From Tubiluchus corallicola (lineage: Eukaryota > Priapulida > Priapulimorpha > Priapulimorphida > Tubiluchidae): a stretch of 64,000 bases of DNA. Below the pieces are notes generated by a model that did no database searches, was not told the DNA's origin, and saw only the letters and a program-made list of their open reading frames with translations. Position numbers and translations under genes: made by a program. This document shows positions 1-15,200 of the stretch, piece after piece; the first letter of the stretch is position 1, and each line of letters begins with the position of its first letter. Where the stretch lies: positions 62,001 to 126,000 of the forward strand of contig JAQGDQ010000160.1 of assembly GCA_030141605.1 (NCBI GenBank), read 5' to 3'.

Positions 1-1553
1 CTGCCCTTAACTCAACAACTTTTGAAGCATTTCTTTTCAGTTTTTCGTGTTGATGCTATATCATACACGAAATCATGCAAAATAATGATGTAAGAATTTC
101 CAAAAATGTCAAGTGAGCCCAACATGAATAATGCACATATGAATTTGATTTTAGTGCTAGATTTTGCTATTTTTCAATAAGTTATCAGACTAGTCACTTT
201 TCCAACTGGTGTCTTCCCTTAATATGAAACAAATCACTTAACTTGGGATTGAAAAAGTCTTGCTGATATGCAATGACACTGCAAGTAAGTTTTACTTTGA
301 TTTGTGCTGTGTTTAATGCACCATGCTGTCTTTACAGAACAATAGTCTCACTTCCAAACTTTTATGTTACATAATACTTATCGCTTAATCCACTATTTTC
401 TAGAGGTAGGCACTCTGTCTAACACAGAAGATGAATAAAACCCACAGTAACACTTCACTTTTTAACCTTTGCAACGTATCATTCAATATAGGTTCTTATA
501 TCTGTGATACCCAACGGGTCAGGACCCAAACTTGGATAATGATCTACCTACGCTTTATGCATTCATAATGAAGTTGGCACTTGTTACTCAAATGGTTGGA
601 ACTGTTCCGAATTACCAATCTGCATTAAATGCTGTCAAATTAATTCTCTACATTTAAGATGAATAGTTACTGAAATTTTTATTAAAATGTGAGCTATGAT
701 GTCTTATTAATCAGTCACAATTTTTACAATCTTATCTCATTCTCGATATACAAAAATTAAAGAAATAAAGCGTAAGTAATAATTTGAATTAGCCTAAAAC
801 TTGCAAGCTTCATCAAGTTTTAAGAGAAGCAAATCAAATAAAGAACATGAATCTTTTTCTTGTAATTTTTATTCATTTTGCTGAAAAATCATGATAAAAA
901 GAAATAAAAAATGCTGAAACATTACAATAAAATTTCGCTAAATCAAAAAGATTACCTCACTCGACGCTAGCAAATAAAATACCTTGTCAAATTCATTGAA
1001 AATCTGGTGCATAGAATCACTGGTACGCATTACTTATTAACTTTCGCTATTTTTATGTGAAAAATGTACACAGCATAATTAAGTTTTTCTAAGCTACTTA
1101 TATCCAAGTTTTACACTACAGCCAATCATTCTTGTAGCTCTTTCATCTAACTTTGACAGGGAGTTATAAACTGCTGATTCTACTTAGTTCAGTAAGCTAT
1201 AAACAACAGACAAAAGCTAAATGAAACCCATGAAGATCTCTAAAATTTGCAGTTGCCGTAATTAGTGTTCTAACCCACCACCAAGGCTATCCTGCAATTT
1301 AATTAAATATATGAATTCATTACAGACACTAGAATAACTAACCCGGTGCTTAACAACCTTATTAAAGAAAGCCCTTTATGTACCTTCATTTCATACAAGA
1401 TTATATAAAAAAAACTACTGGACCATTACGTCAGTGCTTACATAAAAAAATCACAAAGTGCAACAAAAACCCAACAAAATATGTTTCTGCTTTTACAAGA
1501 TAAACAAGCAGAAATTAACAGGCCAGCAGTAAAAGTATCCAACACAACCTTGC
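1..1553. other. DBNL 3'UTR and downstream flank, no other gene seen
   Basis: AT-rich sequence without convincing coding potential. Minus-strand AATAAA signals lie at 868-873 and 678-683, about 680 and 870 nt beyond the DBNL stop codon. Either could end the transcript. Below about 670 I see nothing interpretable. Confidence 0.4.
868..873 (-). terminator. Candidate polyadenylation signal of DBNL
   Basis: AATAAA on the minus strand (TTTATT on the plus strand) about 680 nt past the DBNL stop. It is the first canonical hexamer I noticed downstream. In a sequence this AT-rich such hexamers occur by chance, so the call is tentative. Confidence 0.3.
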
Positions 1554-4500
1554 TTATTCCACAAGCTCTACATAGTTAGCAGGAAATAGTCCATAGTCTC
1601 CACTTGGACCAAATCCGCGCCACCATCCTGGATCTATCTGATCTACATGAGTGATAATGTCGTCTGGATCAAATGTTATCTCTGTTTCATCAGCTAGAAA
1701 ATTATAAAAAAGAGTAAACTTTATGTAAATAGTAATATATTCACAACCATTTCAGTTTTTTACAGGCAATAAAAAAGATCAGTCTCAAGGCACCTATTTT
1801 GTTTCAATCAATGGCAAATAAGTGACAGTCTTTTAGCTGCATAAAATAAATGAGAAAAAGAAGAAACATAAATGGCCATAGAACAGTGCTCCTCATCATA
1901 AATTTAATGGCACATGTAAACAAATTATTGTTACTGCACAGTACAAGCAATACTGCAAAAGAACAGATAATTTTGTTGGCTTTTTTTTCAAACGACGCAT
2001 GCTTCTTTGACTAAGAAATACTGCAGGAACAATTGTTACCACTATCATTATCAGTACAGAGTGGCAGATGTAAGTAAAAAAGTCCAGTTAGTATAGAGTT
2101 ATTCACCTTGTAAAATCACTGCCATTTTTAGAAAGCGAGTAATTTTTTTTATACACAATATTACATTTTGTACGTAAACTCAGCGTCCAGTCGTTCAAAT
2201 CTTTCCATTTTCAATGGTGTCAGAAATCATATTATACCAATGTAGTTATTGACATACATCATCTGAGTAATGCAAAAGCTCATTTTCAGTTATTAAAATT
2301 TTAACGCATTACAGGTAATTGTCTTTTATGCAGATTTTACGAAGTCTTTTAATTGGGTGAAAATGTACTAGTACCACAAAGACAGATAAGTCGCTTAAGA
2401 TACAACTTCGATGAGCCAAAATGCACACACCTATCAAGAGTGGTCTGTTAAATGGCAAACGACTAGTGTTGGGGATAAACTGATACTGTAAAGTGCTGCC
2501 ACCTTTTAGGCCTTTAGGACTTGAATGAATTTCTTTCTTTAAATTTGTTAGCCTGTACTTATATTCTCAGGTGATTCAATCTGGTTTTATGCAGATATCA
2601 GTAAGACAGTAGACTGTTACACTGTCTAGGTGTTTGCTATCTGTTTATACTTAATTTAGCCAAATTCAATGATTTGATAAATGCTTGTGACCTGTTTCTG
2701 CAGTTTTCTGATGCCTTTAAGTTTAAATGCCAGGGCTGGCCAATATACATAAGTTAGATATGATTATTATTAATTTTTTTTTGGATTACTTAATCTCTTT
2801 GAACTTCTATTTCATGTAGCAGTTTACTACTTTACAATTGTTGTAATTTGTAAAAATTGTGTAATTCACACCTAAATGATTTAATATTTTATAATAATCT
2901 TGTATAATCACCTGAATTTGCAAAATGCTTTTATTTTATTTTCTCAGAATAAATAACCATTAGCAAGCCAAAGCGGAATTTGGAGTTTTGTTTTGGGACA
3001 TTCCGTCAGCTACAACTAGGTCACTAAGCACTTAACAGTGAAAAAGGTGCATACATCTTTATGGCTGGTAGGTAAGCATGCTCATAATCTTAGTAATGCT
3101 CACTGTAATTCTCTGTTATCGCATCAGAGCTCACAGAACAGCAAGTGCCACAGATCGTAAACAGGACATGCATGCTCATAAAAGTGTATGTTCACTGTTC
3201 ATAAAATACTGAAAGGTACTTTACAAGGAAATAAAGTTTATGTCTCTTGCATTTTATTATATTAGTTTGCACGCATGCAATAAAGTACATATACAAACAA
3301 CATGTCTTTTTTCCCTAGTGCTCAGTCAGCGATATTCTACTGAAACTAATTCCATAAACAATTTAGTTTACTAAAAGAAGTTCTCTTTGCATTGGGGAAC
3401 GTTTTGTGTACATATGCTACATAATGCAAGCGGCTCACCAGCTTGATAGTCATACAGTGCTCGAGCACTGACATTTGTGTATGGAATGTCATACTCTTCT
3501 TCCTCCTCAGCCTCGGGTGGCTCCTCTAAGACAGCCTCGTAACCAGGATGTTCTTGTTCTGATCCATTAATCTAGTAGTAAATAATTAAAAATTGCAAAC
3601 TGTGAATGCACATATTAATATGCATTGTAATAAAACTTAATAAGAAATCTATTTTATTGACCTAATGATTAAAATCATTTTGATAATAAAATATTCGGAT
3701 GCAATAAACATTATTATGAGAAAAATTTAGAAATATAAGTTCCACTTATTACTGTGATTGTAAAACAAACTAAAACACATTAACCAATGATGCAAAAAAT
3801 TAACCACGCAACTGTGAGGTTTCAAATAAGCAATGAATGACAAAAACACGATGAATAACTACAAGGTGGAACCCTGTTACATAGGTACAATTTTTGTGGA
3901 AGTGCAACTTGTTTGTAGTAGAATATGTTTAGTAAAGTAACAGAAAAAATTTAAAAATATTCTTACAAATGAACCATTAAAGGCACTTTAGTACCTGTTC
4001 TGATGCAAAAACTTCTTGTTCGAGTTCATGATGATGCTCTTCCTCACCAATAGATGTTCGCAGTGCTTCCTCGATCAAATGTTTTTCTTTTTCCTCAGTT
4101 ACTACCGGTCCCTCTTCCAAAGGAGGGGCTACAAACAAGAAAAGTCCACATCGGTTAAACCACAACTGCTTGCAAAAGGTGTGGCTTTGTGATAAATCAT
4201 GCACCTGTGTAAATGAAACTGCTTAGCTCAACTTCATTCCATCTATTACAAAATACATTACTTCAGAGAAAATTTGAATTTAAGTCACCCATCCAGGGTC
4301 ATTCATTACCCCTCTGAGAAAATCCACTGTAGATTCAGTAAGTCAAAATTCAAGGATCCATCACTTGAAAATCAGCTTGAAAAGTTTTTACCAGCCAGTA
4401 ATATCAATCAAACAAACAAGTTAGTCTACACTATTCTCAAAGGCACTCATGCGTTGTAAATATGAATTATGCTGCAATGTTTAAATAGTTCAAAAAAATT

Positions 4501-7500
4501 ATACCTTCCCAGTCTTGTTCCTCTTCTTCCTCTGGACTTTCTACACGCAGTGGGAGGCCTTCTGTTAGCAAATTCCTGGCATGTGGTTCTGTTGTAGGCT
4601 CAGCTGTACTCTTAGGTGGGCTAGCTACCCGATGAGGTGATGTTTCTCCTCTTGTAGGACTTGGTTCTCTTCTTGGTGGGCTCGGTTCTCTTATTGGCGG
4701 ACTTGGTTCCTTTCTTGGTGGACTTGGTTCTCTTAGTCCTATTAGCTGTTTTGAAGATTCTATAGGAGAAACTGGTTGTTTTGGAGAGATCTGTTCTGCA
4801 GATGGGTGAGAAGTTCTTTCTTTTACTTTTGGAGGCTCTTTCTATATAAATTGGAAAGTACTTTCAAAATTCTATTACAAATTAAACATTTTAAGATCAA
4901 GTTTAAAATGTAGTGAAAAGCAAGGTAAAAAGGAATTTAATTATTTGACCTTCAAATACTTCAAGTTTTAATTCGAGAGCATTATTTCACTAAATCTTAC
5001 AAAATAAGTCATGTTTTTACAACATAAAACAGAGTGAAGTGCTAAAATATTTTTGAACATACCAAATGCTATTCTTTATAAATAGAAAACAAAAAGTGTA
5101 AATTGGTGTGTGTGTTTACTGTTTAGTACGAAAAATACAATAAAAAGTATTTTGGAAATTTCTGTGTATTTTTCAAATATTTGCAAAACATAAAGCTTTT
5201 CTTGAAGCAATCATTAAATGGCGTTATTCAAAACGTGAGCAAGTGAAACCGTAACAGGTCATGATGTATGCTTGACTTAAGTGTTAAGCAATGGCAAAAT
5301 AATTGCCTAGGCATTTAAAAGATTATATCCAAGCATCTATTAATGGAATGGAGATTTGGGCAAGCAACAAGAAAAGTCAAGGAGTGTGCATGGCTACAAG
5401 TTAAGCAATACCAAGTGGGTTAGTAAATGCATGGATTATACCTTCCAAGTCTATCTTTACCTATTTCTCTTGTTGAGAGAGGTCAGGCATATAAGTTGCT
5501 AGGATACGAGTGCAGTGTCTCATTTTAGAACACAAATAGTAAAAAAAACAGTGGTTAAAAATGACTTAAAAAAATTGGTGACAAACAGAAAAAATGGCTA
5601 GCTGTTAAATTGAAGTGAAACTATAAGATAACATGCAGAAAACAGAATCCATTGTGAATAAGGGAATAAGGATAAGTGATCCTGGAAAATGACAAAAAAT
5701 TGCAGATTCAGCAAAATGATTGCACATTTTCACCCATGTTCTCCAGTGATATTATAATATTATATTATCAAGCCATACAAGACAGTGTGTACGCACTTCT
5801 ACTTCATGCTCATGTCGAGCCTGCCAATCTCGCAGCACCTTCTCTTCAGAGGGTTTGCGCTGTCTCTGAGCAGCTGGGGTGATATGCCTTTCAAATACAG
5901 CACGAGGATCATTCTCCCGTTGCTGCACCAACTCCTGTGCTTCCTGTATAAAAAAAGCTTTATGTATAATAATTTAGTTACATTCTAATTCTTAAGCAGT
6001 TATCAAAATGTAAAATGATGTAGTTACCTGAAATCTCTTTTTGACATACACAATAAATTTGCCTGAACCAAAAACAGATAACATTAAATGCAATAACAAG
6101 TAATAAAATTTGAATTGAACAGCTACAAACTGCATATCCCTTATAAGACAATATCTAAAACAACATTAAAGGTCCCATGACAATTCAAATTCGTAACTAT
6201 TTAAAAATTTTCAATCTTTAAGGCTAATTCAAAGTTGTAATTACATATTATGTTTCCTTTCTCAACTTTCAGTTTTATTGCTCTTATACCATTGCTATTA
6301 TTACATTATTTACTTCATCATTATTTACATTATTAAGTTATCTACAGAAGCATGCATAATTATAATCATTATTTTTAATTAAGTGAGTGTGTTAATGACC
6401 GTATGGCCACACTACTCAAATTATTTTATTTTAAATTTATTGATGTGTTTGATATTGATTTTTTTGTTGTGTGAAATAAAAATTCATAGTTCATAGTTCA
6501 TAACACTATTTTGTATGCATTTTCTCTTAAGGATTGACAGTATGACATATTTCTTAGCTTTTAAAACAGTTCTGATGCATACTTTTATGTGCTATAGTAA
6601 CTTAAATTGCACGTCATTAGTACTACAGCAAATACGACAGCCCTCCATGACACTGAATACTACTACGTCACATAAAGCAGAGATTATTAGTAGAACTACA
6701 ATAAGCAGCCAGTGAGCAGAGCAGAACGGTCAGTTAATGGTATTTACCATTTACCAGATATCCAGACAGGCTCACTCCTTATTTGAGTGAATCCCATCTT
6801 ACTGGCAGCACATTTCACTGAGTGCTATAAACACTGGAAACATCAATTTCATCAGCAATACTTTCAAGTATTGTAGAAAAATCGAGCTTGACTGCTAAAG
6901 TTGATTGGAAATTGGTAATATTGCAAACTGGTTCTGGAGATTAATAATGTTGAAAGTTAAGACAATTAATCTCGGTTATCATCATTTAAAGTAAACGGTA
7001 GGACGCATTACAACAATTCTAAATTAATTACCTGCAGCCGGTGTTTACGTTGTGCATCTGCTCGTTTCCTCTCTCTTTCATATTGCTTCTCTGCCTCTTT
7101 TTGAGCTTGCTCCTGCATATTGCATTTTGGATATGTAAGAAATATTTACAAGATATGCTTCTTTCAAAAATATTATTTTTAGTCACAGTGTAGAAACAAT
7201 GTATAAAGCATAAGACATTCTTGTAGGAGAACATGATGATTTTTCACACTTTATACCACTTTGAAATGCGGTAAAAAGTATGCATTTTAACACGTATAAT
7301 AATGCCAAAGCATTTCTGATAATTAAATAATAAGTTAAAAACTTAATAAATGGGAAGTGAAACCCAGCTAATGATGACATCACAAATGTAAATAATTTTC
7401 AACAGCATAAATAACAGTACAACATACAGTGTGATATACTAAAACTCAGCACATTTTAAGTTTAAAATTCAAATTCCAAGTTTACTGCTGTGCTCATGCG

Positions 7501-10500
7501 TGAGCTTCCAAACACCTCTGAACTAAAGAGTGCAGCACATGTTTTTTGTGCGATACATTTCAGAGATGTAGGCGCTAGTTTCTGTCTAACTAGTGAATGG
7601 TGAAATTCATGTAACAGCGAAGAACTAGCTGTGTGATCGCAAAAGTATATCTCTGTGGTAATAATTCTTTTGAGTAAGTCATACTTGAAAAACTAGTACG
7701 TTCTCTTGCAATATTTTATAGAGTAGATTGTTCTGAGTTATAGTTTGAAAATGGTTTTCCTTAAGGTCATAGCACTCTAATTTGAATGAAGAATTGAAGT
7801 TTAAGTACCAAACAAACGAAAAACCATCAAACATTCAAACAATATTTTTATTCTTAGGAAGCGTAAAGACCAAATTTCTTATAAAGGGTCACAATACTTA
7901 CATATTTTTCCTTCTCTTTGTGGGACAAGTCATGACTTGCTTGTTTCTCAGCTTCTCGAAGAGCCCTAATCGACTCTGCACGTTCTCTTGTTCTTTTCTC
8001 ACGCTCATTGGCTTCCTTTTCCTAAGCGAAAAGATTCAGTAAATTGTTTCTTTTAATAATATGATTTCACAAAATGGTTTACCTCTGAATTTCTATATAA
8101 AAAAATTACTTTCAAAATAAAGTGTGGCAAGACATGATTTAGAAGCTGCAGAATAATTAGTTCGATAAAACATAATATTGATTTTCTTTGAATGAAATGA
8201 TACATTTTAAAAAACCACTTCAAAAATATGATTGATTTACATTTGACTCAAAACTGATTGATTTTGCTATTTTTAAACACTTTGTTGACAGATATAAGGA
8301 ATAACGAATAAACTTGCAAAAACTTCTTTTCTTGACAACTGACGATAGCTTTCGATTACAACACTGTGATAGTTATAATTGTCAGAATTAAAACTAACAA
8401 GCATCATATTATAGTATCTTTAAGAACAAGGACTAATAGGAATAGTAAAAAACAAATATTATATAACCATATTTAAAAGATAAATAAATTGCTCAAATAC
8501 AATTAATAACACTAATGTGCTCTGTGTACTAATAACATAATACATTATAAAGTTGAATATCCTATAAAATGTTTTCATACCTCCCTTGCTAGACGATCTT
8601 TTTCAAATTTTTCACTTTGTTCTTGTGCCCGCTTCTTCTCTTCTTCTCTTCTTTTCCTTTCTTCTGCCTGCAAAAAAGAATAACATATGACGAATTTCAA
8701 AAACCTTATGACCACGTAAGAGACAAAAAAGGCAAATGGGTGAGGAGAAAGGTAAGCTATAAGGAACAGAAAAACACCTTTACATAGAGTGGTCAAATGC
8801 TAATACTCAAAGCAGACCCTTAAAATATAGCTAATGCGTGAAACATGAAAATAACATAAAACTGCCTTGAAACTTGCATCATCTCTGGCACACAGAAATT
8901 AATGGCTATCAGCAGAAATACATCTTTATAGTATTATAGTATTGTACAAAAGACTCTTGATGCTGCCTCCATAAAATCAAACAAATTCTTGAAATTTTCG
9001 AAATTCACCTCTGTCTTCTCCCAAAATTCATCTCTGGCCTTGACGTCTATGTCCTTTTCAGCCTTGATTCGTTTATACACCGATCCCTACAATACAAAAC
9101 AAAATACTAAACATGTAACACTGCCTCCTGGATTCATTAACACACCATATAATAGTTAAGGCAGGTACTAACACTTTTTTGGTGAAGAACTTGCAATAGC
9201 TACAGATTCTAAATATCAGAAGCATAAATGCCATGACACTGCAGAAACAGATGACTATTACAAGAATGTTTTGACTGTGCTACAGCAAAGCAGCTCATAT
9301 TTGTTAAAATAACAATTTGCACCAACTACACAAGTCACAAAAATAATCACATTCAAAAACTTCACTAGCTAGCATCTGTGATTAATCTTCCAACATTCAT
9401 GAATCATGACTAGAAGCTGTAGCTTTGCATAAATCCATGATGCCAAAAATACTTACAACTGGCTTCGTCTGCAGTGGTGGTTTTGGCTTTTCCCGGAAGT
9501 TAAATGAGGAAACAGTAGATTTTGAGACTTTATCTAATATGCTGGCAATATCGATGTCATCTTCTGTTCGTGCATTCATTGTGACATGGGCACCCTAATA
9601 AAAATTCTTTTTAAAATAAATATGAAGAAAATTTCAAGTTATAATAACATAATTTCTATAAATGTTTGAAACTATAAAATAGATTTTGCTAAACATGTCA
9701 TATATGATGTATGTATTTCCAATTAATATCAGTTTGTTTCAGTTTCTAAAAAACGCACTTAAACCCAACTGCCAACTGCACTCACTTACTGTTTTGATAG
9801 GCATGTGAATAAACAACATAATTATCAACGTGTTTGCAAAATGTTGCAAAAGCACCGGAACATTTACACAAAGCCCTTATTACAATACAGTCTGGATAAA
9901 CTAAATATTAAATAAGGAGAAAAATCAATTGGAAAAATTTTGATACTCACCCGAAAGAAATTGGTAATGTCTCGGACATGATTCGCACAGATACCCTTCC
10001 TCGACATAGGAGCGCCTTCCCCTTGCTACATGTGATAAATAAAATATTTCTTTATTTTTTTATATATTTTGTCAAGAACATACAATAGCAGCAACTTCCA
10101 AAACTTATTACTACTACTTGTCACGACCACAAGTAGAAGCCATTAATTAATCCCACATACTTTAAAACTTGTTACAGCTATGAGTGACGACCAACACAAC
10201 AGACTATTTATACGTGCAAATATGATTGCAAAGTTACAACTTTAGACAGGTACACTTGAGGAATATGTAAACTTCTTATCTGGTAATTGTACAAACAACA
10301 GAAGAAACTGATCAGTCTTGTTCACATTGCAAATCTCTTTGTAGCTTCTTACTATTCTACTGCTATACTTAATTTACAATGAATGCTTAAATAATTCCAA
10401 TTTAGTTATCAATGTTCAATCAGCTACAGAGGAAAACTACTAAAAGGACCATGAATCTATTATATATTATTACCACTATACGAAATTCTTTATATCAAGA

Positions 10501-12167
10501 ATTAACTGATTTTTACCTAAAATCCAACATTATTTATAAAAATTTTTATATTAAATGAGAACACTCCAAGAACACGTTGCAGAATCGTTTACAATTTTTT
10601 TATAAATAATATTGTGGAATTTTACATAAAAATTCTTATCCCGCTTTGTTAATGACACATTTGTGCACCAAAATCATTTTTTTCTAAACATTTCACTAAA
10701 ACAGTAGTTGTACTAGCATTTTCATAATGTTAGCGGTGAAGTCAGTATACTGGTCTGCAATTTTATAAATTGGTATGGCATAAAATTATAAAAAATTAGA
10801 ATATTTTCAGGAATTTCCTAAATAGTCTAAAAGGAATAGAACTTCTACCAGGGCTGGATTAATTCGTAAGCAGACTCAGCATGTGCTTAGGGTACCAAGG
10901 CTCAGGGGGCACCAAGCTGGCAAAAAAATTGAAAACAGATAAATGTCAATAAAGTATGTTAGACACCATAAAAGTCTATCACCATTTAAAATGTGACGAA
11001 AAGAGTTACATGGGAATGAGGCACTTTGGCTGGGTTGTTTTTCGTATCATTACGTAGCGCAATAGTAGGGTCTTCACCTTTATCACCATGTTTTCAATAA
11101 TTACCATGGCAAGTTAACAACCACAACATCTACAACAGCCATTAACTAAGATTCTGGAGCAGGAAGTTTGGTGAACAATGGCTCATGCAGTGGGGTCATT
11201 TTAATGTCCTCTTTAATACCATTCTTAGATTTTTGCTGTTGAGATCATACCTTCTTTTTTTGTAGCTGATTTATTTAATAAACCCTTTGTTTTGAAGTCA
11301 GTAAAGAATTTAGGTAGTATAATGCAGAGCAATGGAATTTGTTTTATATGTTACATAATTAGTATGGTTTGTTAGTTAGTTTGAGTTTTAGTTATGATTA
11401 GTTAGATTTTAGCTGTGAAGGGAGCCAGGGAACCAGGTGCTGGCTGTGCTTAGGGCACCAAAACACCTTAATCTGGCCCTGACCTACACATAGTAACAAG
11501 AAATCTTGTTGCAATTAAACAGGCTTTCTTTTATTAGATGACTCCAGTCTTTTCTAACTAGTGTAGTTATTCATAGTTCTGCTGATCAGGTACAGTGCAC
11601 ATTTTATGCACAATACTTATCTGAAAACTGATTATTACTACTCATCTAAGTGAGACAGCTATAGCATACATTAATTTGCTACCGTAGCAGCAAAGCAAGT
11701 GTGTCAATTCAGTTTATTTGGACTTTATTTACCAGTTCCACCAGAAAAAGACAAAAGCTAATCTAATCTTACCAAATCTCTGATCTTACAGCCATTGCAA
11801 ATCAGATGCCACAGAAAATTAAATAAAATCAGGCTTCCAAATTAATAAATCTTTACTGTAAAGCATTCTTAAAGAAACAATATTTACACTTAACGCATTT
11901 TAAACTGAAACTTTTTATTATTTTGAGCTGAGTATCATTATTAAAAACAGTGTAGCTTATACATAATTTAAGATAGGCTAAACACTCACCCAATTAATTA
12001 GTACAAACTTATTTAATGTTGTTTTAGGATCTTCAACACGGCAGAATGCATACATAATCTTTGCACTGTTAAGTTCGTCCACCATTTCCTCCAATTCTCC
12101 ATCTGTAAATAATTGATCAAATTTAGTGAAAAGTATACTTACTGCATAGCTTTTCTATGTGAAATAA

Positions 12168-12217
<50 letters not shown>

Positions 12218-15200
12218 CAAATATATATATATATACAACCTGCTATTAACTTCAAAATATGCTATCATTAATTGCGTAAAAATGACCACATGAGTACACT
12301 CAAAATACGCAAATCACACGCGCACACTACAGTTTCATGGAATAAGGAAACAATCTCATAATTGATTTCACAAGTCTCATGTAGAAATATGTCGATCATT
12401 TTTTAATCAACAAAGTGGATAAAACTGTAAAGTGCAAACTATGCAGAAGATGCTACAAATTTATGGAATAGAACAGTATAAATTTCCAATTGTTATTGCT
12501 CATGGGAGATAACGTTTCAAAATACATGTATTATGAACCGGGAAGTTTTGATACAGTTTTCTGTAGTTTACAAGTTTAGCAATAAAGCTAAACCTCAAAA
12601 TGATTTCATTCTTTTGAACTATGTAGATTTGTGATAGGGAATGTTCACTGAATTCACTGAACATTACATTAGCGTAGCACTTCGGCAGTTAAAGTCCTAC
12701 TAAGAAGTTCATTTTAACGATGCTAAACATATGACACTTCTTCTTACTTAACGACGCATGTTTCATTTTAACGCGAATTTTTTACTTTGCTCAAAGCCAT
12801 TTTTTAATTTATCAACAACATTTTTTACTAATTTGAAGCATTAAAACAGCACATATTGCATTATTTTGTTCTAAAAATGCTCTAGTAACCTAAAGCAGTA
12901 TAATTATTATTTATGCTTTTGCTTCCCGACTGGCTGCTACATGCTAACCATTTGCATACTGCGAGATCCATTTGTAATTTATAAACCCAGGGCTTGGTTT
13001 TTACTAGCTCAGTTCTTTATTTTCTATTGAAGTCTTATTTCCATTTAACAATCTTTCGCTAAATGTCATTTAACACATTAGCCTTGTTAAGCAAGTACTT
13101 ACTGCATGTCTATTAGTCAGACGTAACATTTTGTTGAAAACGATATGCTACCAAAATCCAAACATTAATTTGTAATCGACAAATCAAAATCTTGCAAATA
13201 AAAATACAGCATTTTTCAGTAAACAGCCCAACTTCCAACTTACTAATTTATCCTGAAATAAACTGATTTATTTGTTTAAATCATTTTGCGTCACTTTACA
13301 TCTGAAATTATAGATTAGCATCAACTGGCAGAAAAGACATTTTACTGCTAGTAATGAGTGACTTGTTGTTAACGTAATTTGTAATACTTTCAGAAAACAT
13401 GAAAGTAAGAACAGTAAGCACTTTATCTATCAGTAAAAGACCTATAAAAATCTTGAATATAGGATGGTTTGATACTACATTAATATTATAATTTATTAGG
13501 CACTAATATCAGAGGGAAAATTAATAAATTAATTTAAAGACCACAAAGATAACATGTACGCTAGAAAATGAAACCGTATCAAATCAATTTCTTTTATCAT
13601 TTATCAAAATCGCTTTGTAAAATGCTTATCAGAATTAAAAACTTATCAAAACCATAGCACATTTTTTTATCAATTGCTTGTCAAAATCCAGATTGTATTG
13701 AAGCTCCTTGTCTATCGAAATTGTATCGAATTTTTTTGTATCGTTTCCAATCACTAACTAGAACATACCTCCTTTTTCTACAACTTTTAGTGCATTCGAG
13801 TTGGGTTCATAACCGTACACCACCCTAGAAGAAAAAAATCAAAAATCATGTGGCTGTTTATTGTTACTCCTAATCTTAACAGCATTGTCAATGTTACTTT
13901 TGTCAATTTAACACATAAAATACAGGCATCTAAGAAAAGGCAGTTAATGATAGTAAGCATGATAATACTGCCAGGGGTGTAGCAGGGGGTGCAAGCACAC
14001 AAAAAAGGCACCATAACACATACCAAACAATTTTTAACATATACTAATACATTTTAATTTTGTGTTTAAAATCAAAACACAAAGAACATGCGATTTTCAA
14101 GGAAGTACATAACTGTTATTTTGCATTTAAAATTAAAACACATTAAAAAGTTTTTCTCAATGACATTCTTATCAGAAAAAAATCACGATAATATAATTGT
14201 TTTTCTAAATAATCTTAACAACAGACATGATAGAACACCCTCATCATAAAACCTAAAGACAATGAAACTTGTCTTTGCAATATATAATTATCAGTAGGCC
14301 TACCACTAAGCAGTCATGTCTAGACAATCGTGTGACAAGAATATATTATAATAATTAGATGTCGGGCAATTTGACCAACCGGTCTCCAATGTTTTTGACA
14401 TGAGTGTGCATTTACATAACTCATTTGTCAAGGTTGACTGACTGACACTTGGTCTGATATTTGATCCTTGCTTTCAATCAATCAGCCTTGACAAATGAGT
14501 TGCACAAATGCACACTCATTTCAAAAACATTGAAGACATGTTGGTCAAATAAAGTAATGACTCCATTGTTTACCAAAAGCCACTAAGTATGCATAATGAG
14601 CAAAAATTCTGCTGCTTCCATGTAGCGACCTGCAAAATAAATTCACGATTCGTACGAATGTATCCAATAATAAGTAACACCTGCATGAGTGTAACACATT
14701 GCAGATACCTTAACAGATAACAGAAATCAAGATCTACTGTCACAAATCTGTTGAGGTGTTTGAACGATTGGACAAAGGCATTTGACTATCCTTGTCTTCT
14801 AGGAAATGACAAAATGTACACCGACTTCACCCGTGCAGTTGATTCAGTTCCATTCAATCAGTTGTTGCTTAAGCTGGTGTACACTGGTGTTAGAGGTCGG
14901 CTTTTAAGATGGTGTAAGAACTTCTTGTGTTACCATAGCCAGAGAGTTGTGTTAGCTGGAAATTCATTCGGATGGACACGTGTAGAAAGTGGTATCCCAC
15001 AAGGAACTCTTTCGGAACCTTACTGTTTCTTAATCTATGTTGATGACCTCCTCAGATGTCTTAATGGAAAGCCAGTATTGTGTGTAGATGATGTAAAAAT
15101 CTACAAAGTAATACACGCATACCGAGACAGCACCGATCTACAAAACATTGCATTCCAGGTAGAAAGATGGCATGATTTGTACCTATTAACCCCTAAACTG

